A DNA stretch of 64,000 bases from Blastomussa wellsi (Eukaryota > Cnidaria > Anthozoa > Scleractinia > Plerogyridae), in NCBI GenBank assembly GCA_947652115.1, contig OX393573.1, positions 4,840,393-4,904,392 of the forward strand. Direction: 5' to 3'. A model generated the notes under the pieces. It ran no database searches and was not told where the DNA came from. It worked only from the letters and a program-made list of their open reading frames with translations. Both the position numbers and the translations under genes were made by a program. Below are positions 37,201-52,200 of this stretch, piece after piece. Position 1 is the first letter of the stretch. Every line of letters begins with the position of its first letter.

Positions 37201-40200
37201 CGCTACATGGAGTTTGGGTGTCTGGGGTGGCCAGGGGCTTCCACTGGAGGCCGGCCAGCCATCCCCTAGACCGAGTACCGCTCCCATGGATGGCAATCCC
37301 CGCAACCCAGCCAAGTAGTGGAAATAGGGAGGGGAGTGAGGGGGAGAAGACAGCTGAAATGATGGCGACAAAGCTGCACGATGCACGCTGCCATGAACCA
37401 CGTGAGCCTAGGACATAGACCGCTGACCGCCAACCGCTCTTTGTTGTTAAATACACATTTAACTGCAAGAAGGACACAAAGACCCAGTAAACGTGTGTGA
37501 GCGAGGCGTGGGTTCCAAGACGGATTTACTTCTGATTTTTTGGCTAGCAAAGTGTCGCGAGCTTTTTCCATCTAAGCAGTTGACGTAGAAACGTAAAATC
37601 AAAGCATACTCAAGTGAAACTCGCTCTATATACATCAGAGACTAACGCACTTTGCCCATACCCTCACGTATTTGTGGAAAGCAAGGTACTACGATTAAAC
37701 AGGGGAAGGAGCGGCAGTACGTAGAAATGTCTACAATATTCACCTAATATTAAAGCTAATTTTTGTGTGCTTTTTAAAAGCAAGTGAAGACCAATACTGG
37801 TTTGTCCCATTGAAACTGTTTAGATGGTTATCAGTTATACAACTGAAACAATCGTTTTCTCGTGAACACAATGGCTACACTTTAATATCCTACTCCCTCT
37901 GTAAAGTGACAAATGACAGCTAATGAGTAACCGTTTTCTTGCTGTAGGTTGCAGACTTTCTAGCCAAGCGTCGAGATAACATGTTCCTGGAGTTTGATAT
38001 CTCCATCAGTCACTCAGTTAGAGACACGTTCCTATCGACTGGAAACGAGACTGCTTACAGGGTAAGAGCACACGGAAATGAGATTTTTTATGCTAAATGC
38101 TGCAGTCAGCGTGACAATTATTTTGGTAGCGAAAAGTTCAAAAAGACCCCCCTTCCAAAAGTTAAGAAAAAAAGACAATTTCAAGTTGACCAGTACCGAT
38201 CTCTATCGTTGATTATGTTACAGTGCAAAATAACTGATACAAATTAAAAAGGTGTGTTCCAAGTATTCCAAGGTAAATTCTCTTCAACAAATTTCATCAT
38301 ATTTTGTCCTTTAACTATCAAAGAGATAATGCTTCATATTGACTGAAATGTCGTTAAGTCGATTCACTGTCTTTGTCCAACAGAGCATTACAGAGAACAT
38401 GCAGTTCGCTCTTCAAAACCTGAGCAATCTTCCAAGGTAAGTTGTAAAGTAGTAAAGAAAAGGAGTCAGATAGCAATAATTCATCTGGATCCTAAATTTT
38501 CTGTTTAACTGTATTGTGAAGTTGTTCCCTAATTTGTAGGAGATTTCTTATTTTCCCGCAGACCCTGTATCTATAGTGCACAGATCTCATTGCCCGAGCC
38601 TTTAGAAGCGAAGGACCCGCTCGCAAGAGGCGTGTATCCTTGGAGATCCTTTTTAGAACGGTACGTAATAGGTGGTTTTCACTCACGTGATAAGGCGGTC
38701 ATATTGATGGACTAAACAATACAAAATTGTTGTGCACAATTTGCATAAAAATAGAGTTTAGTTCCCAAAGGAGAGAAAGTCTGTTGTTCTAGTCCACCAA
38801 CATGGTTGCCGTGACGTCACGTTAAAACGATCTTTTGACTATAGACCTTTTTGGCAGAGATCTCTGACGTCACTGTTTACATCTCAAATGTAGAGAGGGA
38901 ACCGATTTAGCAACGGATACTATAATAACAAGAATTGGTACAATTCTACCAGACTGAGTACAATTGACTGGTTGAACTATTCACATTCAAATGATCAGCC
39001 TTTAGTTTACGAGTTCATGATGTGTGATGCATACTTCATAGTGCAGATGTAATTGGAAAAAGCTGAAAAATCTCACAATCGCGTACTGCATTTAGACATA
39101 GCCACAATTCAACCAACAGTATTGTCTCATTCAACATTTATCTCGTAACTAAATGTCGCAGACGCTATCGATTTATCATAATTATTTCGTAGTTTCTTCA
39201 AACTAAATTTTTAATTAATTTATACTAACGAGACGACCTATAGAGACATCGCCTTTGGGCAAACCGCTGTAACCTTTTGTATAAAGCGTTTATAACTTTT
39301 GGAAGTAAACCGAAGACATTTTTAGAGCAAGCCAAAGACGCTGAATTAGGAGAACTTTGATCTTTCGTTCCAGGTACGGTCCATTCCCGATGATGTACTG
39401 GCCTTGGGATCTCATCGGAGAGAACATGCAATTGTGTTTAGCTGGCTTGCGTGACGTCGACAGGTCAGTTGTCAATCATGTTAGTCACGTGCTCGGTGTT
39501 GAAGTTGTTTTCTTACGTCGTGGGATATTTGATAGACGACGTCAAAAGTGTTAAGGCACTTACATATCAAACACCATTTCAGAGTGTCTTCTGCAGATCT
39601 GAACTGCTTCTGAACGTAATTATTGCTAGGATTGCACAGACCACAGTAGCAGCCTCACCTTGAGTTGGTAAATGGCACAGGGGTTTCAGAGAGTTAATGC
39701 TACATGCACTTAAATAGACGAATTGGTTGCACATCGCAAAGTAATTTTCTATAATGTCTTCACCACTTTCGTCGTAAAATTTTGGAGTTTTATAAATAAG
39801 GGCATATGGCTTCATGTACTACCAAATTACCATAACGAACCTTAAAATAAATGTTTGGAGTTCAGATTTTGAACTTAGAACAGCGTACTTATGGATGGCT
39901 GTCCTGTGACACAGGCATGTTGTGAATGGTGAAATCCTCGGCGTCTCACTGCTTCTTGAAGACGTTCTCCAAAATGGCCTCCCGGAATTATTCTCACAAC
40001 AGCCAGACGAATCGGCAATCGCCGGCTCCACGGGACAGCGCTCCCGACCGGGTACGAGTACTTCCCGAAGACCTCCGAGCCGACACAGCGACAAACGCGA
40101 CAACAACGGAGATGTTGTTTCTGAAGAAGCTGTTGCCGTGGAAACCGGTCCTTACGGGGATATTCCTAAAGGATCGGTGTCGTTCAGTACCAATCCCCAA

Positions 40201-43200
40201 GCGGCTGTCAAACTGATCAATTTGTTTTTACTGGTGTGTTCGCGAATGGAACTTCTAAAAACGGACTGGGGCTGTAGGAAACTGGGAGTCAATGACATAT
40301 CCACTTCCAAGTTATACAGAACATTATGGTAAGTGTGTAGTACACCGTGTTTGCAATCATAGTGTCTTCCGAGTGCATGTTTTCCTTGATGCAGACTCTT
40401 AATATAATAGAGGGGGTAAGTTTCTAAAGGAACTGTGGTGCTGCGTCGGTGGGAAGTATAACAATATAATTTGGTTTTATCAACTGGGTTGATAATGTCA
40501 ATTGGCCACCGTAAAGAGATTCAAGAGCTGACGTTTCGAGCGTTAGCCCTTCGTCGGAGCGAAGGGCTAACGCTCGAAACGTCAGCACTTGAATCTCTTA
40601 ATATAATACATGGTTTGCCACCAGTCCCGAGAGATTCCAATAACAAAGGCGTGTCGGCATGTTTGTTGACCATACAAAACAAGCTAATTAACTCTCTTTG
40701 TTAATGAAAACGAACATGGCACCGATGACGTCACTTGCAAACCAACCACAGCGGCAATATTATCTTGCATCATTGCGCGTATCACCGTGTCTGTTGCAAG
40801 TTGTCCAAGATTCACTTAAAATCTACTTCGCGACCTACGTTGCCGCAACTTGCAACGCTGTTGTTAATACGTGTTCCAACGCTTTTAAGTTCGTTCAGGA
40901 TTTTCAAATATTTCATTTTATTTAATCATATTGGGTGCATAAGCAGTTACGACTCGTGTAAACCCAACAAGACTTCCCGAAAAGTTTCTCGTTCCTTTTT
41001 GTCTAATCAATACCCGTCGCAATTTTGAAGTTCTCGACAAAAAAAGGGCAAAGTGGGGCTTATGATTCCCCGTCAACCTAATCAACTGGGACCTTCACAT
41101 CAGAGCGCGAGTACGGGATTGATTTCAAGTACGACTTTTTAAACCTAGGCTTATGCTTTCGCTTATCAAATTTCATACCAACCGCGTACCGATAGTTTCC
41201 TTTCCAACAGTTCGGCAACAGGGAGTAGTGAGGGCTCTGGAAACATAACTCGTACTCCAATTTTTGGCTTCGTGCAACCATCATGATAAGAGGAGGAAGA
41301 TGGCTTGTGGTTTAAAACAAGAATGTCTTTCCTGGCTCTGAGCAATTTTATATCCGATTGCACCCTTCGTAAACAATCACAAATTTCTTGATATAAAATC
41401 ATGCTGAATTAATTAAAACGTTTCTTCCCTCGCATTTCAGCAAAGTTTACAAGATCGAAATTCTGCAACCAGTTTATCAACAAGTTGCTGTTAAAATGGG
41501 TCAGGTATGGTGCTTTTGACTTTCACTTTTAAAGGGAGACAAACGGCTTGAATTTGTTTTAGAAAAAATAGTGAAAGGGAGGCTTTCCTCTTGAAAACGA
41601 GACAGCAGTACTCATCTTTTGCCGTTTCAAACTCAAACACTTTGATTCGTTTATAATTGAATTTTTGTCACCAACGATTTTAATTGAGAATTACTTAACC
41701 CTCCCCCAACAGGGCCAAGAGTACGCTGCCCTCGGTGCGCTGGTGAACGACGATGAACCTCTGTCCTCTCCCCCTGGGTCGACAGAGATGGAACTGAAAG
41801 TCAAACAGGTTTGTACAAATTCACTCCTGTTCTGTAACAAGTTGGGAACCGATTATTCATTATTACAAATGAAAAGTTGTACTAGCTAGCACTCAGAGAT
41901 GTTGCTGGGCAATGCTACGTTCAATCACGTTGCTAATCAACCACCTAGAGCTATCGCGGGCTAAATCCTTAGGGAAAGCGTATGAATAGAAACTGTCAAC
42001 CAAAAAACAACTGGAACTTTGAAACTTAGCTTACCCTTCTGGGAAGGTCTTGCTAGCGTTACGATCAGTTTTCCAATAGTTTGGTGCCATCATTAGATTC
42101 TGTAAAAGAGTTTTCATCACTACTGCAGCTTATTCGACTGTTGGAGAACTTAGAGTGCACGATGATCTATGACGTCATCAGAAGGATATCCCGTGAGCAC
42201 ACACTGGTGGTGTCCGAGAGAGGAAGGGATGATGCGACTCTGCCCACGGACCTGTGGAAAAAACCGGTCAGTAAATAACTTACTTTGCATCTATAAATGT
42301 TTTATAGTTGGTTAGGTGATTAGCTTACTTGTAGGCTAGCAAGTGGCAGTGATACATGGTAAACTTAGATGCAATTTGGCACTTCATGTTTTTAGGTCAT
42401 GAAAGAGAACTGCACTATCGCCAAACCTCATCTGGTGGAGAATTTTGTCCAGGATCTGATGTCAGAGCACACAGAGAAAGACGATACCATAACATTAACA
42501 AAGGTATGAAGGCACAACATGAAAAACAAGCAACACAACTTCTCAAACTCATTAATAATTCATCACGTTAAAACAAAGGAAATCAGAACTGTAACCGTGG
42601 TTTGGAAATGTGATCTTGATTAGCATAGATTTTTACGATTTTATTTCTTCCTTTTCTCCGTAGTTTTAGTTTCGATTGAGACGATATATCAAACACTCGA
42701 GACAATGTTTCATCACATTTCCAAACACCTCGAAGTTCGTCAGAAATACTCCGCTGCGCGTCGTATTTTCAACTCTCTTCTCGGTGTTTGGAAATGTGAT
42801 GAAATACTGTCTCTCCTGTTTGATATATTACATTCAATTTAACGTTGCATTTTTGAACAAAAATGTCTTTACCTATAATCACAGCCCCTGTTTTAACCCA
42901 CTCTCTTCTATCCTGCATGTAGATCGGATGGCGCGCTTTCAGGTTTCACGTAAGCACTCCTATAAATATAGCCCGGGCTAAATTCCAGCTAAGAATTTTA
43001 TATGCGTTGAGTTTGTTGTTTATCCTTTTATCCGCTTTTCTTATTTTCCTTCGGTTTTCCTCCTTCCTAAGAAACATTTCATTTCTAGAAGCTAATTATT
43101 TCGGAATAGAGACTCGGCATGATCCTTTAATCACCTCATCGATCCAGCCCCTTTTTTTATCCGGTCTCTCAATTGATTGTGTTTTCTCTTGTAAAAACTA

Positions 43201-46200
43201 GTTATGAATGGTATTTACTACCGGTTTCACAGGCAGCACGAAGGATTTCCTCTTCGGGTACTAATTCACCCAATTGTTGCTTTCAAAGAGGAAGTCTACT
43301 TCAACTTTGAGGTTACTTAGGCTTTTTCAGAAAAAACCTAACCTTTTTCAATTCGTGGGTCTCGTTGACATGTGATTTACGTCACTCATTTTATTGTTGT
43401 GATTGTTTCCAGGAGCATTTGGACAAATGTTTGGTGAAACTGGCTTCTGAAACCATGCTAAGAGAAAGAAATTGTTTTGAAAGGTAACTTTGTTAGGCAA
43501 TGAAACTGTGTTAAGCTTTAGAGTTGTCTCAGCCAACAGCCTAGTCTCCAAGCGTTTATCTTGTTTTGATGACCGAGTAACACCTGAGACGTTGTGAACA
43601 ACAAAACTAAACGAGTCATTTTCGATGATGTCCTCGCTTGCTTGGGCTGCACTTGCGTGTGACAACGATGATTGTTCGTTTTGTTTCATTTCTTTGTTAC
43701 ATTTCTCTGATGATTGCATTGACAGAGCAGGACAAACTAGGAGATATCTTTATAACACTCAGACAGCTAAGAAGAGCCGAGGACATGAGATTTGTAAACT
43801 GAAGTTTGCGCTGAGCCAGGCAGAACTAACAAGACTAGATTAGCTACGTTTCGCCAAGAATACAGGTCAGACAGTAAGCTTGTTAAGAGTCGAGTAAACC
43901 AGCGCTTAGATTATGTAAGAACAATCGCATACTGTGCTGGCGTGACTAGTGTTTGGCAATGACTGATTTAGGAGTAAATTGTTAGGCAAATACGGATGCT
44001 GAATAAAGCTAAAGAGTACTGTTATGTAGAGTAGTAGATAGGCTGTACTTTCTTTTAGACGGGAAAATGTTATAGAATAGACGAGCTTAGTGTTTAAAAT
44101 AATTGTTCAAGAAAAGTGAAGGGCAACTTTTGTTAAGGATTCTTTGGCCACCGAGGAAGTTCACGTTACAGAATGTGCAATATTTTCAAGCAAATTATAA
44201 GTATACTGTCGAGTGTTGAAAAAGAATTTATTATGATGTGGTCAGAACTAAAGGCGAAGGTGTAGTTGTTGATAAACACCAAATGATGTTCTGTCTTCAT
44301 TAAAACGTGTTTCAGTTGAAAAACCAAAGTAATTACTTTGGCCAATCAGAAAAAAGCCGAGACAATCCAGTGAACCAATCAAAACTCGAAGTAATTACGC
44401 GTAGCCGGCACAAAGCGCGGGAAAACGTGCACGCGCGAGTCAAGATTGATGTTGTGTTTACTTCTGATTGGTTGAAAAAGTGGCGCGAGATTTTTAAACC
44501 AATCACTGAGCGTAGTAATCGCTAAACTGCTTTAACTTCTTTTCCAGCTATGCCATGTACTATGAGAACCTGTTACGTCACCAACACCAGCTGTTATACA
44601 TGAAGGAGCAGGTATGATGGCTGCAATTATAGCAATTTGTGCCTCAACTACCACTCGGTACCAGATATAATTTTAACGCAATGCCTTTTGATAGCTCTCT
44701 TAAATCTCTTTTTCAATTCGTTTTGATTTTGCGTAGGAAATTAAACAGCATCAGGATACAATCGAAGGTAACAGCTCGGCAACCATTGTCGATGTTCATT
44801 GTCAGTTGGCCGACCGAAGTCACGAGCAACTCCTCGGTAAGTATTCCTCAGGTGTTCGGTTATTCTCGGATATTTCCGGTGGTATCTCGGAATTGTACCG
44901 TCAGTACCACAGATCTGAAGATAAATGAGGTCGATGTAACAGGCAACCGATTATTTCGGTGACGTGTTCTAAATCCGTCTCTATGATTTGTTAGGAGCTA
45001 TGTCGACCTTTTCTACTACTAGTCAAACCTTTTTGATGTCATTAGCTGCGCGACCATAGGCCAAGGCGCAGCTCTTGCTGTACACGGACTTTATTTTTTA
45101 TTATCTAAAAGACGCAAGTCTCTTACATGGTCTTACATGTTTGGCCATGGTCTCGTTGCAATAACATATTCAAGTGTAAGGTATTTAGCTCCTAATATAT
45201 TATTATGGGAATGTTTTCAAACCCGGTATGCGACAAATACAGACTACACAAGCAGACTAACCCAAGTGCTGTTCAGCCTAACCGGATATTTAGGCTAACC
45301 AGAGGGATATTTAGGCTACTCGGAGTTCAGTCTGCAGGTCTGCAGCCTGCATTTGTCGCACATCCTTTAAAACCATTATTTGATGGTTTAAATTTAAAGA
45401 TTGAAGACTTAAACTAAGAAACAACAAGCAGTTAGACAGCTATTTGTGATTGATAACGTTGTTTGTGGACGCTAGAGAAAGTTCAGAAACCCCTGTTAAC
45501 TTTTCTACGCAGAAATAACTGCTCTTAGAGCGAAGATTGCCGAGATGAGAGAATCTCTCATGAATCAAGTAAGTTAGTTTCTATCAAATGAAATGTGATA
45601 TTTTCGCCTTTCGACAAATGTTTAGCGCTTCTCTTTCTCATCACATAATTAACATTGTAATACTGTTCGTATTTTCAATACTTCTTTTAGGAAAAAGAAC
45701 TGCGAGAGCGAATTAAGAGTGATTTCGCTTTCTTAGTGCAGGAATTGTTCTCGAACTGTTTTTCAATGAAAAACCGCTTTGAAGAATTCAGGTAATACCT
45801 CAATCTACGCGAATTCACATCAATGTTTTAAATGTGTTAACACGGGAAGTATGTGCGATGCGAATAAAACTACTGCTAGTTAGATAACTTTCTTTCCTCC
45901 AATAAGATTGTAGTATTCACCATATCTTCCTTCGAGGTCGTCACTATTTTACATTTTCGCTTTTTGAAACGTTCATTCACGTTACCTTGTTATGCCTCGC
46001 CCTGACCGGTACCTTGAAAATCGCTGTTTCTACATACAGCTGCCAACAACCAGAAAAAGACTTAAGAGAGTTGAAGACGCTTCAAAATTGTTCTCGATTG
46101 ACGGCAACCCTCGCGTAAAAAAGGTTAGAAATTTCGCAAGTTGGAGTACACAGATTGAAGAGCATAAAACTGTCGTTTAGATATTTAAAAGGGCCTTTCA

Positions 46201-49200
46201 AATCATCGCGAACAGACCCAACCAGCGGTCGATTCTTTAAAGTACTTTAAGGGGAGTTTCCTTGCAGTCGAGAGTTGAAGAAATCCTATCCTGTTTGTTC
46301 ACAAGACTTTATTTTTTATCCACAAAGGGTATTCTTGCACGATGATGTACACGAGGGATTGAGTGACGTGCGGCGAAAAGCTGTAGAAGACATGAAAAAA
46401 CTGAGGGAGAAGTCGGGCACTCTAAAAGGTTGTTGTTTCAACCACTGATGACCTTGCTACTTTTGGAGTTAAATACATTTTTAGTCACGTTGTTTTTACA
46501 TACATATATCATTATTAGTTCGCGAACCAGCACGCCATTTTGATCAAACTTTTTCTACAATACTTCTTGATTTTAACAGAGGAAAGTGAAGCTGCCTCGA
46601 AACAGGTTTTAGCCAAATCTGAACAGATCAGGAAATTCCAAGAAGAAAACAAGTATCTTGGACAACTGGTGAGTTTGGTCACGTTTCATGGTTTTTGGTT
46701 ATTATCTCACTTCCTTTTAGCGAGTATTCCTAGTTTTTATTTTGATCTATTGGTTCTTCAGTGTAGATGAACCTTATTTCAAAGGTAGTTTATCATTTTC
46801 ATCTCTATAAGTAAAGCACGACTGAGACTGATTCCTTCTGCGAAGTTCTGTTCAAAACTTGTTTTAATTACTTTGATTGGTTCTAGTCGGGGCAGCTGCA
46901 GTTGATGACGAAATACAGTCTCCGAGACAGGCCTAGCCAACAGTGTTCGTTCCTGACGTTACTAAGCAACATCGCGTGTTTGCTCGCTCGATTACTCTGG
47001 GTGTATCTGCGAGCCCTTGCGCTAGTGTTTGGTTGGATAAATTAAGTCGGCAACTCCTCGAGGTCTTCAACGAAGATTTGCCAAATAAAAAGTTTCACTT
47101 GTTCCCTTTGCTGGCTCAGCTATAGTTCGCGTGTTCGCTATCCGAAAGTAGCAACCTATTAAAAGTTTTGAACTGAGTCGAAAGTAGCGATAGAAAAGAG
47201 CTCCGTAGCTCGGATAGTGTTTTATAATTTCCCGAAAATTACTGTTGTAAAGCCAGTACTCTGTGAGTGTCGTCTTTTCAGTGAAACAAAGTGTGAAGTC
47301 CCTCAACGTATACACTGACGCTATTAACGCATTTACCATTTTTCTTCTTTTAATATCTCCAGTTCCTCAAAATCAAGACAATGAACAACTGGAAGCGAAC
47401 TCGTCTGTTTATCCGTTATCACGACTCGGTAAGACGCTGTTTACCTTGCATCTGCACACATTCTGTTGGTGCTTGTCTGGTCTTCGTTATTTTGGTAACA
47501 GTAGTCTTCTTTCACAACACCTGTCATCCGAGCCCTGTTGTTGCGTTCAGTGGAAAAAAAAATGCAAAAGTAGGGAATAGGGCTGGGTGGCTGGGAAAGA
47601 TATATGTGTAAAATGTATGTAATGTAAAACTTGATTTAAACACGGAGAATAATCGATTAAGCTAAAAGTTAAAAACTAAAACTCATTACAACTATTTTAC
47701 ATGATTGCCGTGTGGGAATCCGATACCTCGGATACCTTCTTACAGTGCTACGCGCCTTATTTTTGCCACTCGAGAAAGTTTTTGATTTATTTTTGACATC
47801 TTTTTGACAACATTTTGCCAACTTCAAAGCGAACCAGCCAATCAGAACATGGGAATGTAAATTCCTAAGGGAGTGAATGCACTTATAATTTGACATCTCC
47901 GCCCTTGGAAATTCTCATGTTCTGATTGGCTGGCTCGCTTTGAAGTTAGCAAAAAGTTGTCAAAAAATGTCAAAATTTAATCAAAAACTTTCTCGAGTGG
48001 CAACGGTAAGGCGCGTAGCACTGTAATACCCCTTTTAAACTGCCCAATAGAACCAACGCTTTTAAAATCCTGGGGCAAGTTATTCCATAAACAAGCCCCG
48101 CTATAACAAAAGCTTCGTTTATAAACAAACCGAAACCTCGACTGGTCGCGATGTCGGCGGTGGGAGTAGTAAGGGGGGAGGGGTGATAGGGTCCATTTCG
48201 AGTTTTATACGGTTCTTTAAATTTTATTGTTCTCCCTATCTTTACTGCATGGAAGTCTGATAACACCTTTGCTACTTGTTCGTTAATATGTATCAAAATT
48301 ATTTCTCAAGGTGGAAGGTTTGCGAGATGAGGCCGATAAAGCCAAACGGGAGTGCTTAGAAGTGAAGAAGATTGCAGAAGAGAAAGAGGTTCTTTTTAAG
48401 CAGGAGCAGTCGGCTCTGAGAAAGGTACGTTCATTGCTCATCGCTGCCAGGTCATTTTGTGCATTGCTTTAGTGTTACAAACCTCCTCTGTTATCGCCAC
48501 CCTTTCTTTTCATGACATTTCGCAGCGTCTCGTGTAGTTTGATGTGTTGTCACACAACGCCAACCCTTGCGTGACCATAGTCGCATCGACTTACTTATAA
48601 TTTGTTATTTTCCAGGCCCTTTCCGAGGTGGAGCGGGAGTGCCAGAAACTGCGTAAGAAGCTACAGTATGAGGTAAGTATCGTGAATTATCGCCGGTAAT
48701 AAGTTCCATATTCTTCGCTTGAGAAATAGCCTTGATCTGCCCTCTTTTGGTTGAAATTTTGCTAGCACCTATGACTTGAAGTTTAGGTCTCTAAACTTCC
48801 GAGACAAACCTTCTGCGGCTTTGTGGTTGCATCAAATTCGTCCCAAGGCGTCGCTTCTTGGTCGTGAGCGTTGCGCTTTGTGTTATGGGATTGCGCGGTT
48901 CGCTTGGCGTTGTGGGACTGATGCGAAAAGGAAGGAGCCTCGCACCCGTGCTCCCTGTTTAACTGACCGCCCGATTGCCAACTGGGGAAGAGGAAGGTGG
49001 AGGCATTATGCAATGACGGGCTTTCCAAGTTAATTCCGAAAGATGCTTTAGCTATAAAGATTCTTTGACACCAGAACAAAACAGATTGGTCAGTTCTCAG
49101 CAACGCGCAAAAAAAATTATTCAGTCGATTTTAGCAGGCGTTTAATATTAACGGGACATTGGATACGTAGGTTGTCAACTAAGAGAATCATTTTCCTGAA

Positions 49201-52200
49201 GGGGGGAAGAGGCAGGTGGACGCATTATACCACTTCAATACTTCCGTGAACGGTGGTAAAGGCTACGAATTCTCCCGTGACGTGCTTTCTTAATTAATTC
49301 AGAAAAAGGCTTTAGCTGTAAACATTTTTTTACAACTTTGACCATAAGTAAACAGATTGGTCAATTCTCAGCAGCGCGCAAAAAAAAATAATTCAGTCGA
49401 TTTTAGCAGGCGAATATTACCGGAATATTGGATACGTTGCTTGTAAATTACTGCGGTTTTCAGAAACATGCGAACTCTGTTCATGTCGACGGTTACGTTT
49501 TTCGCTGCCGTCAATCATCAGGCGGACCTCTCAGAAAACAGAGGTACGCTTCCACAGGGTCAAAAGGTCACGTCTGTCAGTTGTGATTGGTAGACTTCGA
49601 TCCATTTTGTTTGTTTCTGATTTTCAAGGTTCATTAACTTTTACCGTAATTATGATTGACGGTAGCGAAAAACGCAATCGTTGGTTGGGTTTTGAACTTC
49701 AGAGTTCGCATGTTATTGAAAACCGCAGTAATAGGGAGTCATTTTCCTGAAGTCTGTTTCTTTCTCGTTCTTAGCAAAAGGCCAAACTACAAAAAATGCA
49801 CGCCCAGATGCAGGAAGCTCACAGCATGAGACAACTGGAGCTGGCAAAATCTACAAACATCGACAAACTGGTCAGTGAATGGTTTGGACTGTGCTACATA
49901 CCATTTTATCTGATTTTATTGCTGCTTTGAACATTTCGGGTCGATCGTTTTAGTCCTGATCATTCGTTCTAAATTTTTTCGTGATTAACGAAGCATTCAA
50001 GGTTTAAATGGCTTATCGATCTGGTTTTAGATCGCCGATCTAGAGGAGAAAGAACTACAGCTTCGTCTTCTTACTCGTAAGTAAATAGCGAAAGGCTGTG
50101 TGATTTGTCTTAATGTTGTTGTTGCTGTTATTGACTTTGATTACATGTCCTGTTTTCCTCTTTGGTACAGAAAACCTGGACAGAGATCAGCGAAGAAATC
50201 TATTCGCGCAAGAGCAGTCTAAGAAGGTATAATGAATTTCATATGCTTGATCATACGAGTTCGATTTTTCGACGATTTCATTTCATTATGAAGATTGTCT
50301 AACAGCCGGCCAAAGTAAAAGATAGAACGTTTTCCTCTCACCCATAAAGCCAAGGCGATCTCGACGAGTCACAAATACTGTTATGTGTACGGTGCTTTAC
50401 TTATAATTGGTGGCAGAAGTGGGAACGTTCTGTTGATTGGCTAGTCAAAGTATCATGATAACAGCCTGACAAACGCAAACAACGCGTTGAACCAATCAAA
50501 GCTTGCAGCAGAAAAGTGCCAACCGTGTTCGCTTCGGATTAATTGAAAATTAAAGCTTTGAATAGTTGATAAAACAGGCTGCATATTTTGCACGTTTTTG
50601 GGCACCATTTAACTTTTGATAATAAAGTTCTATCGTTTGGTCTAAAAATGTAGGAGAAACGTGTCTACATGTCAGCGAGACAAATGATAATCAAACAATA
50701 ATGCTGGAATATTTTTGTACTTTACCACGATGAACAGCAACCTTGTTACGACATTTCCCTTGTGTTATATTTTCGAAAGTCAACGAGGACCGCTTTTTAA
50801 AGATAGATTTGTAATTATATGTTAGATTTTTTTTCTAATTCACTAGGCTTTGAAACAAATGATGCAGCAACTGGATCATGAACGCCACTTGAAACTCGAT
50901 GCTTTTGAACGCGTAGAAGATCTTCAAAGACAGGTTAGCTGCTGGTCTCGGCGAGATGTTCCCTAGTACTAGCTGGAGTATTTTTCCAGTTTTCCATTTA
51001 AGCTCAGTTTTTGTTTATTTGTTTGACTTTGTTTGTCGGTTGCATGTTTTATTTTGTCATGACTAGTATGCTGCTAAAATTCGTGTTGTCATTAATTGTC
51101 GGCTAAAGTTAGTTTGTTTATCTTTCCTTATCTTATATTGTCGCTTTTTTCTTCCCTTCAGATTTACGAATACGAGCAACATCTGACCAGCGGTCTGTCG
51201 AGACCAGGCTCCGGTGCAGGTACGTAGCTGAGAAAATGGATAAACGAGGAGGTAAGGGAGGAGATGGGGACGGGGGGTTGGGATGGTGTCTTGCAACTGT
51301 TGTCACGAAGTCACGAGACTGAACTTGATTTTTTTCATTCACGAGTCACAAATCGTTTTCACGTTTCTCGTAAATACGTGTTTCGTGAATTGTACTTGTG
51401 TATCAACGATGTATCGTAACCAACATGTCAAGAAAAACCAAAACCAATCGTGTCTTGCGCGTACGTGTTTTCCCGCCCTTTGTGTCGGCTGCTACGTGGA
51501 ATTACTTCGAGTTTTGATTGGTTCATTGGATTGGCACCGTTCTTTGTGATTGGCCAAAGTAATTACTTTGGTTTTGGTTTCACGACACTCAATTGAAACT
51601 CGCTTTAATGTTTTGATCTTGGTGTTCATTCCTTTTAGGGTCCAGATCAGCATCTCGGACAGACAAGCGTCCCTTGTCCTCTTACCGGACGGTACCAGAC
51701 ACCTATGCCGCGTCTCCACTATTTGTTCCGTCCGTCGTTGCTCGTCCAACCAAGCCTGTCAATGTGGTTCAACCGATCGGTGGTGGAAGTGGTGGCGGTG
51801 GTGGGTTTTGGCCACCGCCTGTAATGTTTCCGCAAAGACAAGCCACCACACCGGACCCCGGTAAGTCAGGGATTTGTCTGGATAGTGGTGGTGGTCTTAC
51901 GCATTCAGCGCTATCGCAGTCTCGCAATTTGGGACATGTTAGTGAGGGTCTGGATTGGGTTTTTATTATACACGAGGCTGACTGGTCCGAAATTTCAACT
52001 GTCAGTTGAGAAATGATGCCTTTTTAACTGGTAGCTGAGATTTTAGATCTGCTAAGGTTACTGATAACTGACAAATGGGCTGGAATTTCAACTGATTGCC
52101 GAAAAATCACACTGATTACTGAGATTCCAGTATACCTATCAAGGCACTCGTTAATTTGTCGCGATCTGACATATTCATGTGCGTTGCGTGACGATTGCCT

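Noticed and set aside
37136..37571. Overlapping ORFs on both strands in a GC-rich block
   Set aside because: ORFs follow from high G+C; no conserved motif.
41078..41402. Overlapping minus-strand ORFs with a charged composition (QEICDCLRRVQSDIKLLRA)
   Set aside because: Might be a frameshifted gene relic, but I recognise no family and the match to anything is speculative.
46869..46926. Coding-looking stretch after TTCTAG (SGQLQLMTKYSLRD) between exons 55 and 56
   Set aside because: No GT donor follows, and any end would break the 0-0 phase of the neighbouring exons, so it is left out of the gene model.
48776..49103. Opposed 85- and 106-codon ORFs
   Set aside because: They overlap on both strands in an intron and partly within a tandem duplication; no domain signal.
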